DNA of 64,000 bases from an uncultured Gammaproteobacteria bacterium (GTDB lineage Bacteria > Pseudomonadota > Gammaproteobacteria > HK1): positions 5,385,001 to 5,449,000 of the forward strand of contig OY282353.1 in the NCBI GenBank assembly GCA_958295465.1, read 5' to 3'. Within the stretch, counting starts at the first letter, position 1, and each line of letters starts with the position of its first letter. The position numbers and the translations under genes are program-made. The notes below the pieces were generated by a model. That model saw nothing but the letters and a program-made list of their open reading frames with translations, was not told the DNA's origin and searched no databases. Positions 51,907-63,844 of this stretch are shown piece after piece.

Positions 51907-52929
51907 GTGAACGACCGCGTACACCTGACCCTCGAAGAGGTACACGAGATTGCGGCCGATGCGCTCCGCGCCAAGGGGTACTCCACGCGACACGCGCGCG
52001 CCATCGCCGACACCGTCACCGCGGCGGAGCGCGACGAATGCGCGTCGCACGGCCTGTTCCGGATCCCGTTCTACGTGAAGGCGCTGCAAGAGGCGGGGGT
52101 CTCGCCGGATGCGGAGCCGGTGTTCCGCGATCTCGCCCCCGCGGTGATCCGGGCCGATGCGCACTTCGGCTTCGCGCCGCTCACGCTTCAGCTCGGCGCC
52201 GACCCGCTGGAGCGGCGCGCCCGCGAGCTCGGCATCGCGGCGCTCGCCATCGTGAACGCCTACAACGTCGCGGCGCTCTGGCCCGAGGTCGAACGTCTCG
52301 CCGAGCGCGGACTCGTCGCCTTCGCCTTCACCGCCGCGCTCCAGTACGTCGCGCCGGCCGGCGGCACCAGGCCGGTCTACGGCACGAACCCCATGGCGTT
52401 CGCCTGGCCGCGGGCGGGACGGCCGCCGCTGGTCTTCGACCAGGCGTCGAGCGCCAGCGCGCGCGGCGAGATCCAGATCCACCTGCGCGACGGCAGGCCG
52501 CTCCCCGAGGGCTGGGCGATCGGTCCCGACGGCGAGCCGACCACCGACCCCGCCACCGCGCTGGCCGGCGCGCAGCTCCCCTTCGGCGGCCACAAGGGCG
52601 CGGCCATCGCCCTCATGGTCGAGTTGCTCGCGGGTGCGCTGGTCGGTGACGTGTTCAGCTTCGAGGCCCATGCGAAGGACGCCGGCAGGGTCGGCGCACC
52701 ATGCGGAGGCGAGTTCATGATCGCAATCGACCCCGCCCGCTGCACCGGCGACGGCGACCGCGGCGCGCAGCTCGCCCATGCGGAGACACTGTTCGCGAAG
52801 GTCCTGGAGCAGGACGGCACGCGGCTCCCGTCCGACCGCCGATACCGGGCCCGCGAACGCACCCCCACCGAGGGCGTCACCATCCCGGGATCGCTGCACG
52901 ACACGCTGCGGGGATACATCGACGGCTGA
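51907..52929 (+). CDS. Malate/L-lactate dehydrogenase family (Ldh2) oxidoreductase
   Basis: 340 residues from GTG 51907 with AGGAGGA upstream. Ldh2-type segments: TLEEVHEIAADALRAKGYS, ASHGLFRIPFYVKALQ, VYGTNPMAFAWPR and PFGGHKGAAIALMVELLAGA. NAD(P)-dependent reduction of a 2-oxoacid or related imine; exact substrate unknown. Could belong with the selenoprotein group upstream, but spacing is ~190 bases. Confidence 0.9.
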   Translation: MNDRVHLTLEEVHEIAADALRAKGYSTRHARAIADTVTAAERDECASHGLFRIPFYVKALQEAGVSPDAEPVFRDLAPAVIRADAHFGFAPLTLQLGADPLERRARELGIAALAIVNAYNVAALWPEVERLAERGLVAFAFTAALQYVAPAGGTRPVYGTNPMAFAWPRAGRPPLVFDQASSASARGEIQIHLRDGRPLPEGWAIGPDGEPTTDPATALAGAQLPFGGHKGAAIALMVELLAGALVGDVFSFEAHAKDAGRVGAPCGGEFMIAIDPARCTGDGDRGAQLAHAETLFAKVLEQDGTRLPSDRRYRARERTPTEGVTIPGSLHDTLRGYIDG

Positions 52930-53214
52930 GTCGGCTCGCGGGCGACGTTCGCGATCGACAGGTGTCCGCGGTCGGGACCGCAGTATGCAGGGTGCGCGGT
53001 CCTGTCCGGGCATGGGCCGGTGGACGCCTGGGAAGCGGGCATCTCGGATGCCATTCACAAAACCCCTGTATCCATAGGACAAAATGCGATCCGCCCTCCC
53101 GTACCCCACATCCGTACCCCACGAAAAAAACGGTATCGGATGCGCACAATAGAGCACGGATGGCGCAGTTTGGACAGGCACCGCGCCTTGTCCGGGGCGC
53201 GCGCAGGCGGGTAG

Positions 53215-53586
53215 TCTTGGCACTCCGAAGGCTGGGCAGAAGGTCATGGAGCCGATGTCCGGGAGCCCCAGGCCAAGCGCGAAGACCTCTACGCCGAGGG
53301 GTTGTGCCGGGACTGCGCGGAGGACGTGCAGGAAAGCTTCTTCCTGCACGTTGCTCCGGTTGACGTGAACGACCTGCCCGAACATCGCAAGCAGTACAAT
53401 TTCGACAACCTCGACTTCCGCTTCAACGACCGTGGTGGCCGTTGGTTTCGGTCAGCCGAGCAGTGCGTCGCTCTGCGAGAACTTCCCGATTACGACTTCA
53501 CTGCCATCCGCACCGGCCAGTTCCTCGGCAACGAAGACGGCTCCTACATACACCTCTGGGTAGGGGAAATTCGCTTCGATGAGTAG
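53215..53586 (+). pseudogene. C-terminal remnant of an unidentified protein
   Basis: An open frame without any ATG or ribosome site; from ~53,270 it reads as real protein (REDLYAEGLCRDCAEDVQES, FFLHVAPVDVNDLPEHRKQY, NFDNLDFRFNDRGGRWF, CVALRELPDYDFTAIRTGQF). A stop at 53212 truncates it. It looks like the 3' end of a larger gene that lost its 5' part. Family not recognised. Confidence 0.6.
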
Positions 53587-53750
53587 CCGGACGACGGCCA
53601 GCGCCTCCGGCCTCACCGCTCTGGCGGCGACGGAGAGGGAATCGGCGCAGGTCCCCGTGGCGACCTGCTGCAGGGTCAGAATAGCCCGTAGCGCCCGAAG
53701 GCGGCCCCCCCAGCAAGAGTTGGCAGTACCGCTCCGGCCTCTACGGCGCT

Positions 53751-54306
53751 CTACGGGCCACCCAGGGGCGTGTCCTGCCCCTGCCGGCACCGTTCCGCTT
53801 CCTCGGCTGAAACGGGCGCCGGTACGGGGACGGTGCCCTGCTTGTCGCCCAGGAGTTCCAGCACGCCCGGCGGAAGCGCCGAACCCTCCGAAGTGCCCGC
53901 TGCCGCGCCTCCCGTCCGGGTGAATGATCTCGACCGTACCGACCGGGTACCGCCCGCTGCGGAAGGTGCCCTCGACACGCACCCCGCCCGGGCGCGGGTA
54001 GCCGCCCGGCCCGTACGGGGAGCCGTCCACGAAACGGGCTTCGATGCGGCCGCCGTCCGGCAGGGTGTAGACGCCTTGTCCGTTCGGCTTCCCGTCGCGC
54101 CATCCGCCCTCGTAGCGGTCACCGCCCCCATTCGCAGGTGCCGTGCCCGCTGATCCACTCCTCGGCGCGAAACACGCCCTCTTGCCTGCGCCCGTCCGGC
54201 CCCGTGAAGACGCCTGCCCGTTGGGCTGGCCGTCACTGACCTCGCCCTCGTAGCAGGCGCCATCGGGGAACGTAATCACCTCTTTCCCCGTCGATTCCCC
54301 GCTCAT
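53751..54306 (-). pseudogene. MORN-repeat protein gene with three single-base frameshifts
   Basis: Starts at ATG 54306 (AGGAGG upstream): MSGESTGKEVITFPDGACYE. MORN-like units follow (YEGEVSDGQPNGQ, DRYEGGWRDGKPNGQGVYTL, VEGTFRSGRYPVGTVEII). The frame shifts near 54,225 (one base missing in CAGGC), shifts back near 54,125 (extra G in GGGGG), and shifts again near 53,906, after which the natural ending TSEGSALPPGVLELLGDKQG runs to 53751 in another frame. Either a decaying gene or indel errors in the assembly; the first two shifts compensate each other. Confidence 0.7.
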
Positions 54307-54423
54307 CACAACCTCCTCAGTCCGGTTCCACGGTGACCGCGAGCCCGCGGGAGTGATAGCGCGCAACCGGCATCTTCGCCTTCGATCTGCGATGCCGTTC
54401 CGCCCCATTGAGCCGAGCCTTTG

Positions 54424-54560
54424 CGGCCCGGCGCCGTGACCGCTTCGCGCTTCGATGCTTCAAGGCGCAGATCCTGCGCTACCACTTCGTCGAGCACTGG
54501 CGCGTGGGCACCATCGCCTCCCGGCTCGGCGTCCATCACTGCACCGTCGAGCGGGTGCTG
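54424..54560 (+). mobile_element. Remnant of an IS21-type transposase (IstA) N-terminus
   Basis: The frame reads LRCFKAQILRYHFVEHWRVG then TIASRLGVHHCTVERVLGDA, the N-terminal HTH of an IstA-like transposase. It has no start, and the homology stops after ~45 residues; no DDE core or inverted repeats are visible. It is a fossil fragment just upstream of the copper ATPase promoter. Confidence 0.6.
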
Positions 54561-54717
54561 GGCGACGCCGGGCCAAGCACCTCGGCCAACCTGCCCTCCA
54601 TGCTCTACCCGCCCGCTACGCCGAGACCGAGACCTGGATCGGGGGCCGGCGCCTCGGCCAATCCGCCGTCCATGCACCGATGCGGATCGCCTGCATCCTC
54701 TACCATCCGGGAGCCTC

Positions 54718-54748
54718 TTGACTTTCCAGCTACTGGAAGGTCTAGCTT
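54718..54748 (+). promoter_or_regulatory. MerR/CueR-type promoter of the copper ATPase
   Basis: TTGACT (-35, 54718-54723) and TAGCTT (-10, 54743-54748) are separated by 19 bp, the long spacer typical of MerR-class promoters. The spacer contains the dyad ACTTTCCAG-CTA-CTGGAAGGT (one mismatch), which resembles CueR operators. Transcription would start ~22 bases before the copA ATG. The regulator gene is not in this window. Confidence 0.85.
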
Positions 54749-54776
54749 TGCCGTGCCCCATCGAGAGCGCAACGCG

Positions 54777-57491
<2,715 letters not shown>

Positions 57492-57517
57492 GGGGCGACC
57501 GCTGGCGCGGTCGCCCC
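57492..57517 (+). terminator. Hairpin after copA; also a copy of the palindromic repeat seen in drmD
   Basis: GGGGCGACCGC (57492-57502) and GCGGTCGCCCC (57507-57517) form a perfect 11-bp stem around TGGC, immediately after the stop. There is no T-run. Its core GGCGACCGC / GCGGTCGCC is identical to the element at 20566-20587 inside drmD, so it is a dispersed repeat serving at most incidentally as terminator. Confidence 0.7.
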
Positions 57518-57529
57518 CGGCCGGCGCCG

Positions 57530-57557
57530 CAGACGGGCGAGGAACAGTCTTGTTCCA
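57530..57557. repeat. Second half of the palindromic repeat, between copA and the cytochrome gene
   Basis: GACGGGCGAGGAACAGTCTT then GTTCC; the palindrome GGAACA-GTCT-TGTTCC is at 57542-57557. The same block occurs in drmD at 19252-19280 on the other strand. Confidence 0.75.
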
Positions 57558-57713
57558 TATAAGCCACGACGGCGGCCATGCCGCCTCGCGGCCGCGGAGG
57601 AAACATTGCGCCGCCCGGTTGTGGGGACCAGTTCTTGCCTCAAAAATACTTCCATGAATTCAACATGTTGTCGGATGTTCCATACAAACCCGCAGGACCG
57701 GGAAGGAGCGGAA

Positions 57714-58226
57714 ATGCGAACCACGCGAAACATGCGAACCGGCGAAGCGGTCCGGCGCTACGGGATGGCCGCGAAGACGATCCGGCTCCGCATCGTCGTC
57801 TGCGCCGTCACCGCGCTCGCCGTCGCCACACCCTTGCACGCCATCGCCGCCGAGCACCCCGAACGTCCCGAACGCTGGTACGGACAGTCCCGGGTCGAAT
57901 CCGGGGAGAAGGTCTATGCAGCGCACTGTGCCGTATGCCATGGTGTACGGGGCGAAGCGACCCCCGACTGGCGGCGGCGCGAGCCCGACGGATCGTTTCC
58001 GCCCCCGCCGCTGAACGGCAGCGCGCATACGTGGCATCATCCCTTCGAGGTGCTCGCACGGCAGATCAAGTTCGGCGCCCCGGGCGGAGCCGGCAAGATG
58101 CCGCCGTTTCAGGGCAGGCTCACCGACGAGGAGATCATCAACGTCCTCGCATGGGTCCAGAGCCTGTGGCCGGATGAGATCTACACGCAGTGGTGGGCGA
58201 TCCAGCAGCGCTCGTCGCAGCAGTGA
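57714..58226 (+). CDS. Monohaem c-type cytochrome, exported
   Basis: 170 residues from ATG 57714 with AAGGAG upstream. The signal segment is VVCAVTALAVATPLHAIAAE. Haem site CAVCHG, with KMPPFQG supplying the axial Met, then LTDEEIINVLAWVQSLWPDE as the C-terminal helix, a normal class I cytochrome c. Probably periplasmic and linked to the copper ATPase by position only. Confidence 0.9.
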   Translation: MRTTRNMRTGEAVRRYGMAAKTIRLRIVVCAVTALAVATPLHAIAAEHPERPERWYGQSRVESGEKVYAAHCAVCHGVRGEATPDWRRREPDGSFPPPPLNGSAHTWHHPFEVLARQIKFGAPGGAGKMPPFQGRLTDEEIINVLAWVQSLWPDEIYTQWWAIQQRSSQQ

Positions 58227-58356
58227 GAACGGGTCCGGCAGGCCCCTCCGATCCGGCCGGGAGAAGCGGCCCCGGCAAGGTACGTCGCTCCGGACAGGAG
58301 CACGTGTTTCCCAGGCAGGAGCCAGGCTGTTACGGACAGGAACAGGAGACGAAGAC

Positions 58357-59790
58357 ATGTACGAAGAGCTCGCCTTGTACATCGACGGCGAATTCCGGCA
58401 AGGCAGTGGCGGGGCCGGCGAAGACGTCATCAACCCGGCCACGGAGGAGGCTCTGGCGTTCCTCCCCCACGCCTCGAAGGACGATCTGGACCGCGCGCTC
58501 GCATCGGCCGCGGAAGGGTTCAGGGTATGGCGCGACACCTCCGCCCATGACCGCGGCAAGGTGCTGTGGAAGGCCGGAGAGCTGATCCGCGAACGCGCCG
58601 ATGCCATCGGGCGCACCCTCACCCTGGAAGAAGGCAAGACCCTGGCCGAGGCGGTCCTCGAAGTGAAGGTCGCCGCGGACATCTTCCAGTGGTACGCCGA
58701 GGAAGGCCGCCGCGCCTATGGGCGGCTGATCCCGAGCCGTCTCCCTGGCGCCCGCCAGATGGTCATCCGCGAGCCGGTGGGTCCGGTCGCGGCGTTCACG
58801 CCCTGGAACTTCCCCGCCGTGACCCCGGCACGCAAGATGGCGGGCGCTCTGGGCGCCGGCTGCTCGTGCATCATCAAGCCCTCGGAGGAGACCCCGGGGA
58901 CCGCGGTGGCGATGGCCCGCGCCCTGCACGAGGCGGGCCTGCCCAGGGGGGTGCTGAGCGTGGTGTTCGGCGTGCCCTCCCAAGTCTCCGAGCACCTCGT
59001 TCCCTCGCCGATCGTCCGCAAGGTGACCTTCACCGGCTCCATCCCCGTGGGCAAGCACCTGACCCGCCTCGCCGCCGACGGCATGAAGCGCACCACCATG
59101 GAGCTCGGCGGCCATGCCCCGGTGGTGGTCTTCGACGACGTGGACGTGGACAAGGCCGCCACCGTCGCGGCCGGCGGCAAGTTCCGCAACGCCGGCCAGG
59201 TCTGCGTCTCGCCCACCCGCTTCTTCGTGCACGAGAAGGTGTACGGCAAGTTCGTGAAGAAGTTCACGGAAATCGCCTCCGGCATGAAGCTCGGCAACGG
59301 CCTGGACGAGGCGGTGGAGATGGGTCCCCTCGCCAACGAGCGGCGGGTCGCCGCGATCGACGAATTCGTGAGCGACGCCCGCGGCTGCGGCGCGGACGTG
59401 ACCACCGGCGGCGAACGGGTCGGCAACCAAGGCTACTTCTACTCTCCCACCGTGCTCGCGGACGTGCCGGACACCGCCCGCATGATGTTCGAGGAGCCCT
59501 TCGGCCCCGTCGCCCCGATGCAGTCGTGGACGGACTTCGACGAGGTGATGGAGAAGGCCAACGGCCTGGAATTCGGCCTCGCCGCATATGCCTTCACCAC
59601 CAGCACCGAGCGCGCGGCCCGGGTCTCCGAACGCCTGGAGACGGGCCTGGTCGGAGTCAACCACTGCGCGATCTCGTTCGCCGAGACCCCGTTCGGTGGC
59701 GTCAAGGAGAGCGGCTACGGCCACGAGGGCGGCATCGAGGGCCTCGACGCCTACCTGACGAGCAAGTTCGTCACCCAGATGAACGCCTGA
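58357..59790 (+). CDS. NAD(P)-dependent aldehyde dehydrogenase, succinate-semialdehyde type
   Basis: 477 residues from ATG 58357 (MYEELALYIDGEFRQGSGG). ALDH motifs: FTPWNFPAVTPARKMAGALG, FTGSIPVGKHL, TMELGGHAPVVVF (general-base Glu), NAGQVCVSPTRFFV (catalytic Cys), MMFEEPFGPVAPM. Closest in style to gabD-like enzymes that oxidise succinate semialdehyde or related aldehydes. A ribosome site (CAGGAGAC) lies upstream. Confidence 0.92.
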   Translation: MYEELALYIDGEFRQGSGGAGEDVINPATEEALAFLPHASKDDLDRALASAAEGFRVWRDTSAHDRGKVLWKAGELIRERADAIGRTLTLEEGKTLAEAVLEVKVAADIFQWYAEEGRRAYGRLIPSRLPGARQMVIREPVGPVAAFTPWNFPAVTPARKMAGALGAGCSCIIKPSEETPGTAVAMARALHEAGLPRGVLSVVFGVPSQVSEHLVPSPIVRKVTFTGSIPVGKHLTRLAADGMKRTTMELGGHAPVVVFDDVDVDKAATVAAGGKFRNAGQVCVSPTRFFVHEKVYGKFVKKFTEIASGMKLGNGLDEAVEMGPLANERRVAAIDEFVSDARGCGADVTTGGERVGNQGYFYSPTVLADVPDTARMMFEEPFGPVAPMQSWTDFDEVMEKANGLEFGLAAYAFTTSTERAARVSERLETGLVGVNHCAISFAETPFGGVKESGYGHEGGIEGLDAYLTSKFVTQMNA

Positions 59791-59919
59791 TCGGTCCCTG
59801 ATCCTTCAAAACCCGGGCGCCTGACGTCACCACCCCCGATGTTCAGGCGCGCCGCCGAACCTCTCCCGGAAGCCAGCGAATCCACCACCGGCCAGGGCCA
59901 GGGAAAGACGGACGCACGG

Positions 59920-60070
59920 CATCGAGCGTGTCCTCGTCACCGGCGTGAGCGGACGGACCGGCCGGCACGCGGTGATCCACCTCGCCGCCTTCGACCTCGG
60001 CGTGCCCGCGGAGCTGGAAGCGTACTTCGGCACCAACGCGATGGGCACCTGGAACACGGTCCAGCCGCCC
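59920..60070 (+). pseudogene. Internally deleted NAD-dependent epimerase remnant
   Basis: The frame reads RIERVLVTGVSGRTGRHAV (nucleotide-binding GxxGxxG of a short-chain dehydrogenase/epimerase) and then jumps directly to IHLAAFDLGVPAELEAYFGT and NAMGTWN, which normally lie ~50 residues later. So part of the domain is missing and the rest of the gene is gone. Confidence 0.7.
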
Positions 60071-60502
60071 TGGTGGAATTGGTCTTCAACCACGCACACG
60101 GGAGCTCCATATCCTCGATCCGTGCTTCACCGAGTGCGAGCTGCGATTTTCGTGTCTGCCTCATTGATGTCCGTCGTGCGAAGATTGCCGACAACGGGCG
60201 GATTGGGGAGGAAATTCCTGCATGAACTACCTGACATGGAAAATCTTCGAGATCTCGAATCACCATTTATTCTCTGGATTCAAATAGGTATCTATTTTCT
60301 GGCGGACACGAGCTACTGATTCGAAAGGAAACCATCACGTCGAGCCAACTGGAGGGCGCCGCCACCACCCGCCTGGTGGCGAAGGAAATATCGACTGCGC
60401 GTGAGATGGCGGGATGACGGTCGAACAGAATCTCATCGAAGGCCGGCCGAAGACGGGCGGGCGGAGCGTGTATGGGTCAATCGGATCAGGTGATTCCGCC
60501 AC
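60071..60502. other. Lower-GC spacer without recognised gene
   Basis: About 430 bases, of which 60,090-60,330 is clearly less GC-rich than the surroundings (e.g. TTATTCTCTGGATTCAAATA). Short open frames lack starts with ribosome sites and resemble nothing known. It follows the epimerase remnant and could be decayed foreign DNA. Confidence 0.4.
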
Positions 60503-61102
60503 TCAGCCGCGGCGCTGTCTCGTGCGTGCGGCGCGCTCGCGCACCGTCACCGCATGGACCGGATGACCGCAGTACACGTCGTGATCGATCGCGGCAGCCG
60601 CGGCGCTGTGCGCGATCGCCTCGGCGTCGCGCTCCGACTCGTACAGGGCATGGACCGCGCCCAGCGCGATGGGCGCACCGGAGCCGATCGCGAAATAGCG
60701 CTCGTAGCGCAACACCGAGAGATCGGAGGCGACACCGAAGATTCCCCGTGCGCACACCACGAGAAACGTGCTGTCGAGGCTGCCGAATGGCGAATCCGCG
60801 TCGTCGGCCTGGTCCTTGACGAAGTTGTAGCGCTCGTGCAGCTCCTCCCAGAGCCGCGTGAAGAACTTGAAGATGTTCACCTCGCCGTCGAGCCGGGGGG
60901 TCGCGCGCCGCCGTCCGAGCACGTCCGCGAGGATGTTCGAATAGAGCGTCCATCCGGTCGCGGCCATGTACGCCTCTCCGATCTGCATGAACTTCGCTCC
61001 CGACAGGTTCGCCGCCGGCACCCGCTCGGATCCCAGGTTGGTCTGGCTGTCGGTGGCCAGCACGATCCGTGCGTCCTTGCGTACCGCAACTGCAATCGAC
61101 AT
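60503..61102 (-). CDS. Proteasome-like Ntn hydrolase (HslV/Anbu relative) with N-terminal Ser
   Basis: 199 residues from ATG 61102 (MSIAVAVRKDARIVLATDSQTNLG) with GGAGGGAG upstream. The pattern matches proteasome beta/HslV/Anbu: IVLATDSQTNLGSERV near the start and FAIGSGAPIALGAVHALYES in the middle. After Met removal the first residue would be Ser where HslV and proteasome subunits have Thr. No HslU or ATPase gene is next to it. Active-site use of Ser is inference. Confidence 0.78.
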   Translation of the reverse strand: MSIAVAVRKDARIVLATDSQTNLGSERVPAANLSGAKFMQIGEAYMAATGWTLYSNILADVLGRRRATPRLDGEVNIFKFFTRLWEELHERYNFVKDQADDADSPFGSLDSTFLVVCARGIFGVASDLSVLRYERYFAIGSGAPIALGAVHALYESERDAEAIAHSAAAAAIDHDVYCGHPVHAVTVRERAARTRQRRG

Positions 61103-61134
61103 GTCTCCCTCCTCGGAAGATGATCCGCAGCGAC

Positions 61135-62349
61135 TCAGAGCAACGCCTGATACGTCAGCGCCCGGAGCTCGCGGCGGATCGGATAGGCCGATGACGGCAT
61201 GAGCTGGGTGAGCAGCAGCACGATCAGGTCTTCGGCCGGATCGACCCAGAACGTGGTGCTCGCCATGCCGCCCCATGCGTACTCGCCGGGCGAGCCGAGG
61301 ATCCGGGCCCTGGCCGGATCGAGCATCACCGACACCCCGAGCCCGAAGCCGATCCCTGCGAACGGCATCTCCGCGAACCGTGGCCGCCCCATGTCGGCAA
61401 GGTCGCCGGGCAGGTGGTTCGTCGTCATGAGCTCGACGCTCTTGCGTCCGAGGAGTCGGGCGCCTTCGAGGGACCCGTGGCCGCGCAGCATCCGCAGGAA
61501 CCGGAGGTAATCCGCCGCGGTGGAAACGAGCCCGCCGCCGCCCGAAAGGGTAACCGCGGGCTGGAGGAAGCGGCTTTTGCCTGCCGGATCGGCCGGCGCG
61601 AGCCCGCCGTCAGCAGTCTGCACGTAGTTCGATGCGAGCCGATCGCCCTGCCCTTCCGGTACCTGAAAGCCGGTGTCGCACATGCCGAGCGGCCCGAAGA
61701 TGCGTTCGTCGAAGAAGGTATCGAGGGGGACGCCGGACCAGATCTCGACGAGCCGGCCGAGCACGTCGGTGGAGACGCTGTAGTTCCAGCGCGTTCCCGG
61801 CTGAAACACCAGGGGCTGGGCGGCGGCCGCCTCCACCACCTCGGCGAGCGGTCCGACGTTGGCGTTGAACTCGATCCGGCGCCGGCGATAGAGCGCATCG
61901 ACGGCGTGCTCGTGCTGGAACCCGTAGGTGAGCCCCGACGTATGGATCATCAGATCGTGCACGGTGATGGGGCGCGCGAGCGGTGCCGTCGTGAACGATT
62001 CGGCGTCGCCGCTTGCGAACACCTTCGTCTCGGCGAACGCGGGGATGTACTGCGCGATCGGATCGTCGAGCTGGAAGCGGCCTTCCTCGTAGAGCATCAG
62101 CGCCGCGACGGTCGTGATCGGCTTGGTCATCGAGTAGATGCGGTAGACGGTGTCGGGCTCGACCGCGCACCCGGACTCGACGTCGCGGTACCCGCAGGTC
62201 TCGAACCAGGCGAGGCGATCGTTGCGCACGACGGCGACGAGCAGCCCGGGGAGTTTTCCCGAGTCCACCCAGCGCCGCATCCATTGCGTGATCCGGGCAA
62301 GGCGCGGGGCCGAGAGCCCGACGACCTCGGGCCGGGTGTCGATCCGCAT
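61135..62349 (-). CDS. Serine hydrolase of the beta-lactamase / esterase EstB family
   Basis: 404 residues from ATG 62349 (MRIDTRPEVVGLSAPRLARI); a longer frame to 62436 adds basic non-conserved residues. YRIYSMTKPIT gives the SxxK motif, WNYSVSTDV the catalytic Tyr, and GGMASTTFWVDP the third motif. Probable class C-like esterase or peptidase. It ends 33 bases before the Ntn-hydrolase start, same strand. Confidence 0.9.
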   Translation of the reverse strand: MRIDTRPEVVGLSAPRLARITQWMRRWVDSGKLPGLLVAVVRNDRLAWFETCGYRDVESGCAVEPDTVYRIYSMTKPITTVAALMLYEEGRFQLDDPIAQYIPAFAETKVFASGDAESFTTAPLARPITVHDLMIHTSGLTYGFQHEHAVDALYRRRRIEFNANVGPLAEVVEAAAAQPLVFQPGTRWNYSVSTDVLGRLVEIWSGVPLDTFFDERIFGPLGMCDTGFQVPEGQGDRLASNYVQTADGGLAPADPAGKSRFLQPAVTLSGGGGLVSTAADYLRFLRMLRGHGSLEGARLLGRKSVELMTTNHLPGDLADMGRPRFAEMPFAGIGFGLGVSVMLDPARARILGSPGEYAWGGMASTTFWVDPAEDLIVLLLTQLMPSSAYPIRRELRALTYQALL

Positions 62350-62828
62350 CACTCGGAGGGCGCGGCGGCGCCGGGCCGGGTCGCGCCGCCGGCCGGAGCG
62401 GTCGAGGCAGGCATCTTGCGATGTGTCATGCGGCACCGTCCTCTGTTCCGGTGACTCCGCGAGCGATCACGCACCACCGCGATACTGCGCTCTCGCGGGG
62501 GATTGGGCTTCGGCCAGCCTGCACCCGAAGCCGTGGGTGGCGGAGGATAACGCACCCGGGAGGCCGCCGGCCGATGCGTCGTCGTCGAGACCGGGGTTCG
62601 AGGGCTGCGGTGACCGGGGCTCACGTCATTCCCGCGCGAGCTTGTCCTCGCGAAAGCGGGGGCGGGAATCCATTTCAGTCGATGTCGTTTGCGCCGAAGG
62701 CGGAAGTCCGGCCAACGTGAAATCATCCTGCCGGGCGGCGGCCATGTCTTCTTCAAGCGCGGTCGACGTTGCTACAGTCCGGCTCCGAACCTTCGCCGGA
62801 TTCTTCGACGCACAGGAGGGTGACTCGA
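62350..62828. repeat. Divergent spacer with REP-like palindrome
   Basis: Holds CGTCATTCCCGC (62624-62635) and GCGGGAATCCA (62662-62672), an imperfect hairpin of the same dispersed family as 49,521-49,549, in the opposite orientation. AGGAGG at 62814 serves the dehydratase gene. No gene otherwise. Confidence 0.65.
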
Positions 62829-63812
62829 GTGGTGCCGAGCGAGCCCATCACGCTACGCGATCTCTACCTCGCCCGCGCCCGCATCGGGCCGTGGATTCGG
62901 CGCACCCCGCTCGTCGCCTCGCCGTCGTTGTCCGCGCCCGGCCGCGCCCGGGTCGCTCTCAAGCTCGAGACGGCGCAGGATACCGGCGCATTCAAGCTGC
63001 GTGGTGCGACGAACTTCATTCGCGCCCGCGGGGACATGGTGCGGGCAAGGGGGGTGGTGACCGTTTCGACCGGAAACCACGGCCGGGCGGTGGCGCACGC
63101 GGCGCGGCGCGTCGGGGCGCGTGCCGTCGTTTGCATGTCGGAGCTGGTGCCCGCCAACAAGCGCGAGGCGATCGAAGCGCTCGGCGCCGAGATTCGTATC
63201 GTCGGCCGATGTCAGGACGACGCCGAGGCCGAAGCGCAGCGCCTGGTGAGGGAGGAGCACCTTGCCCTCGTTCATCCCTTCGACGACCCGCTGGTGATCG
63301 CCGGGCAGGGCACCGTCGGCATCGAGATCCTGGAGGACCAACCCGAAGTGGATACCGTGATCGTGGCGCTCTCCGGCGGCGGCCTGATCTCGGGCATCGC
63401 GCTGGCGCTGAAAGCCGCGAACCCCCGCGCGCGGGTCGTCGCGGTGACGATGGAGCAGGGCGCGGCGATGTACGAGAGTGTGCGCGCCGGACGCCCGGTG
63501 GAGGTCGAGGAGACACCTTCGCTTGCGGACAGCCTCGGCGGCGGGATCGGCTTCGACAACCGGTACACCTTCGAGCTGGTGCGGGCCCTGGTGGACGACT
63601 ACGTGCTGGTCACCGAAGCGGAGATCGCCCGTGCGATGCGGCACCTGTACCGGAACGAGCGGGTCATCGCGGAAGGGGGCGGCGCGGTGAGCGTCGCCGC
63701 GGTGCTCGCGGAGAAGGTCTCCGGCCTCTCCGGTAACGTGGTCTGCGTCGTGAGCGGCGGCAACGTCGACATGACCACCTTCACGCGGATCGTCGCCGGG
63801 GCCGGCCGGTAG
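62829..63812 (+). CDS. eutB: PLP-dependent threonine/hydroxyectoine-type dehydratase, EutB-like
   Basis: 327 residues from GTG 62829 (AGGAGG 9 bases upstream). Fold type II PLP enzyme: TGAFKLRGATNFI carries the PLP lysine (K56), STGNHGRAVAHAARRVGARA binds the substrate, and ALSGGGLISGIALAL the phosphate. The opening PITLRDLYLARARIGPWIRR is as in EutB. The usual partners for ectoine use are not seen here, so the specific substrate is tentative. Confidence 0.85.
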   Translation: MVPSEPITLRDLYLARARIGPWIRRTPLVASPSLSAPGRARVALKLETAQDTGAFKLRGATNFIRARGDMVRARGVVTVSTGNHGRAVAHAARRVGARAVVCMSELVPANKREAIEALGAEIRIVGRCQDDAEAEAQRLVREEHLALVHPFDDPLVIAGQGTVGIEILEDQPEVDTVIVALSGGGLISGIALALKAANPRARVVAVTMEQGAAMYESVRAGRPVEVEETPSLADSLGGGIGFDNRYTFELVRALVDDYVLVTEAEIARAMRHLYRNERVIAEGGGAVSVAAVLAEKVSGLSGNVVCVVSGGNVDMTTFTRIVAGAGR

Positions 63813-63844
63813 CGCGCATTCCGGCAGGAAGGGCCGTGGCGGGA

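Noticed and set aside
57492..57517. Standard Rho-independent terminator after copA
   Set aside because: No T-run follows and the identical core palindrome occurs inside drmD, so it is better seen as a dispersed repeat.
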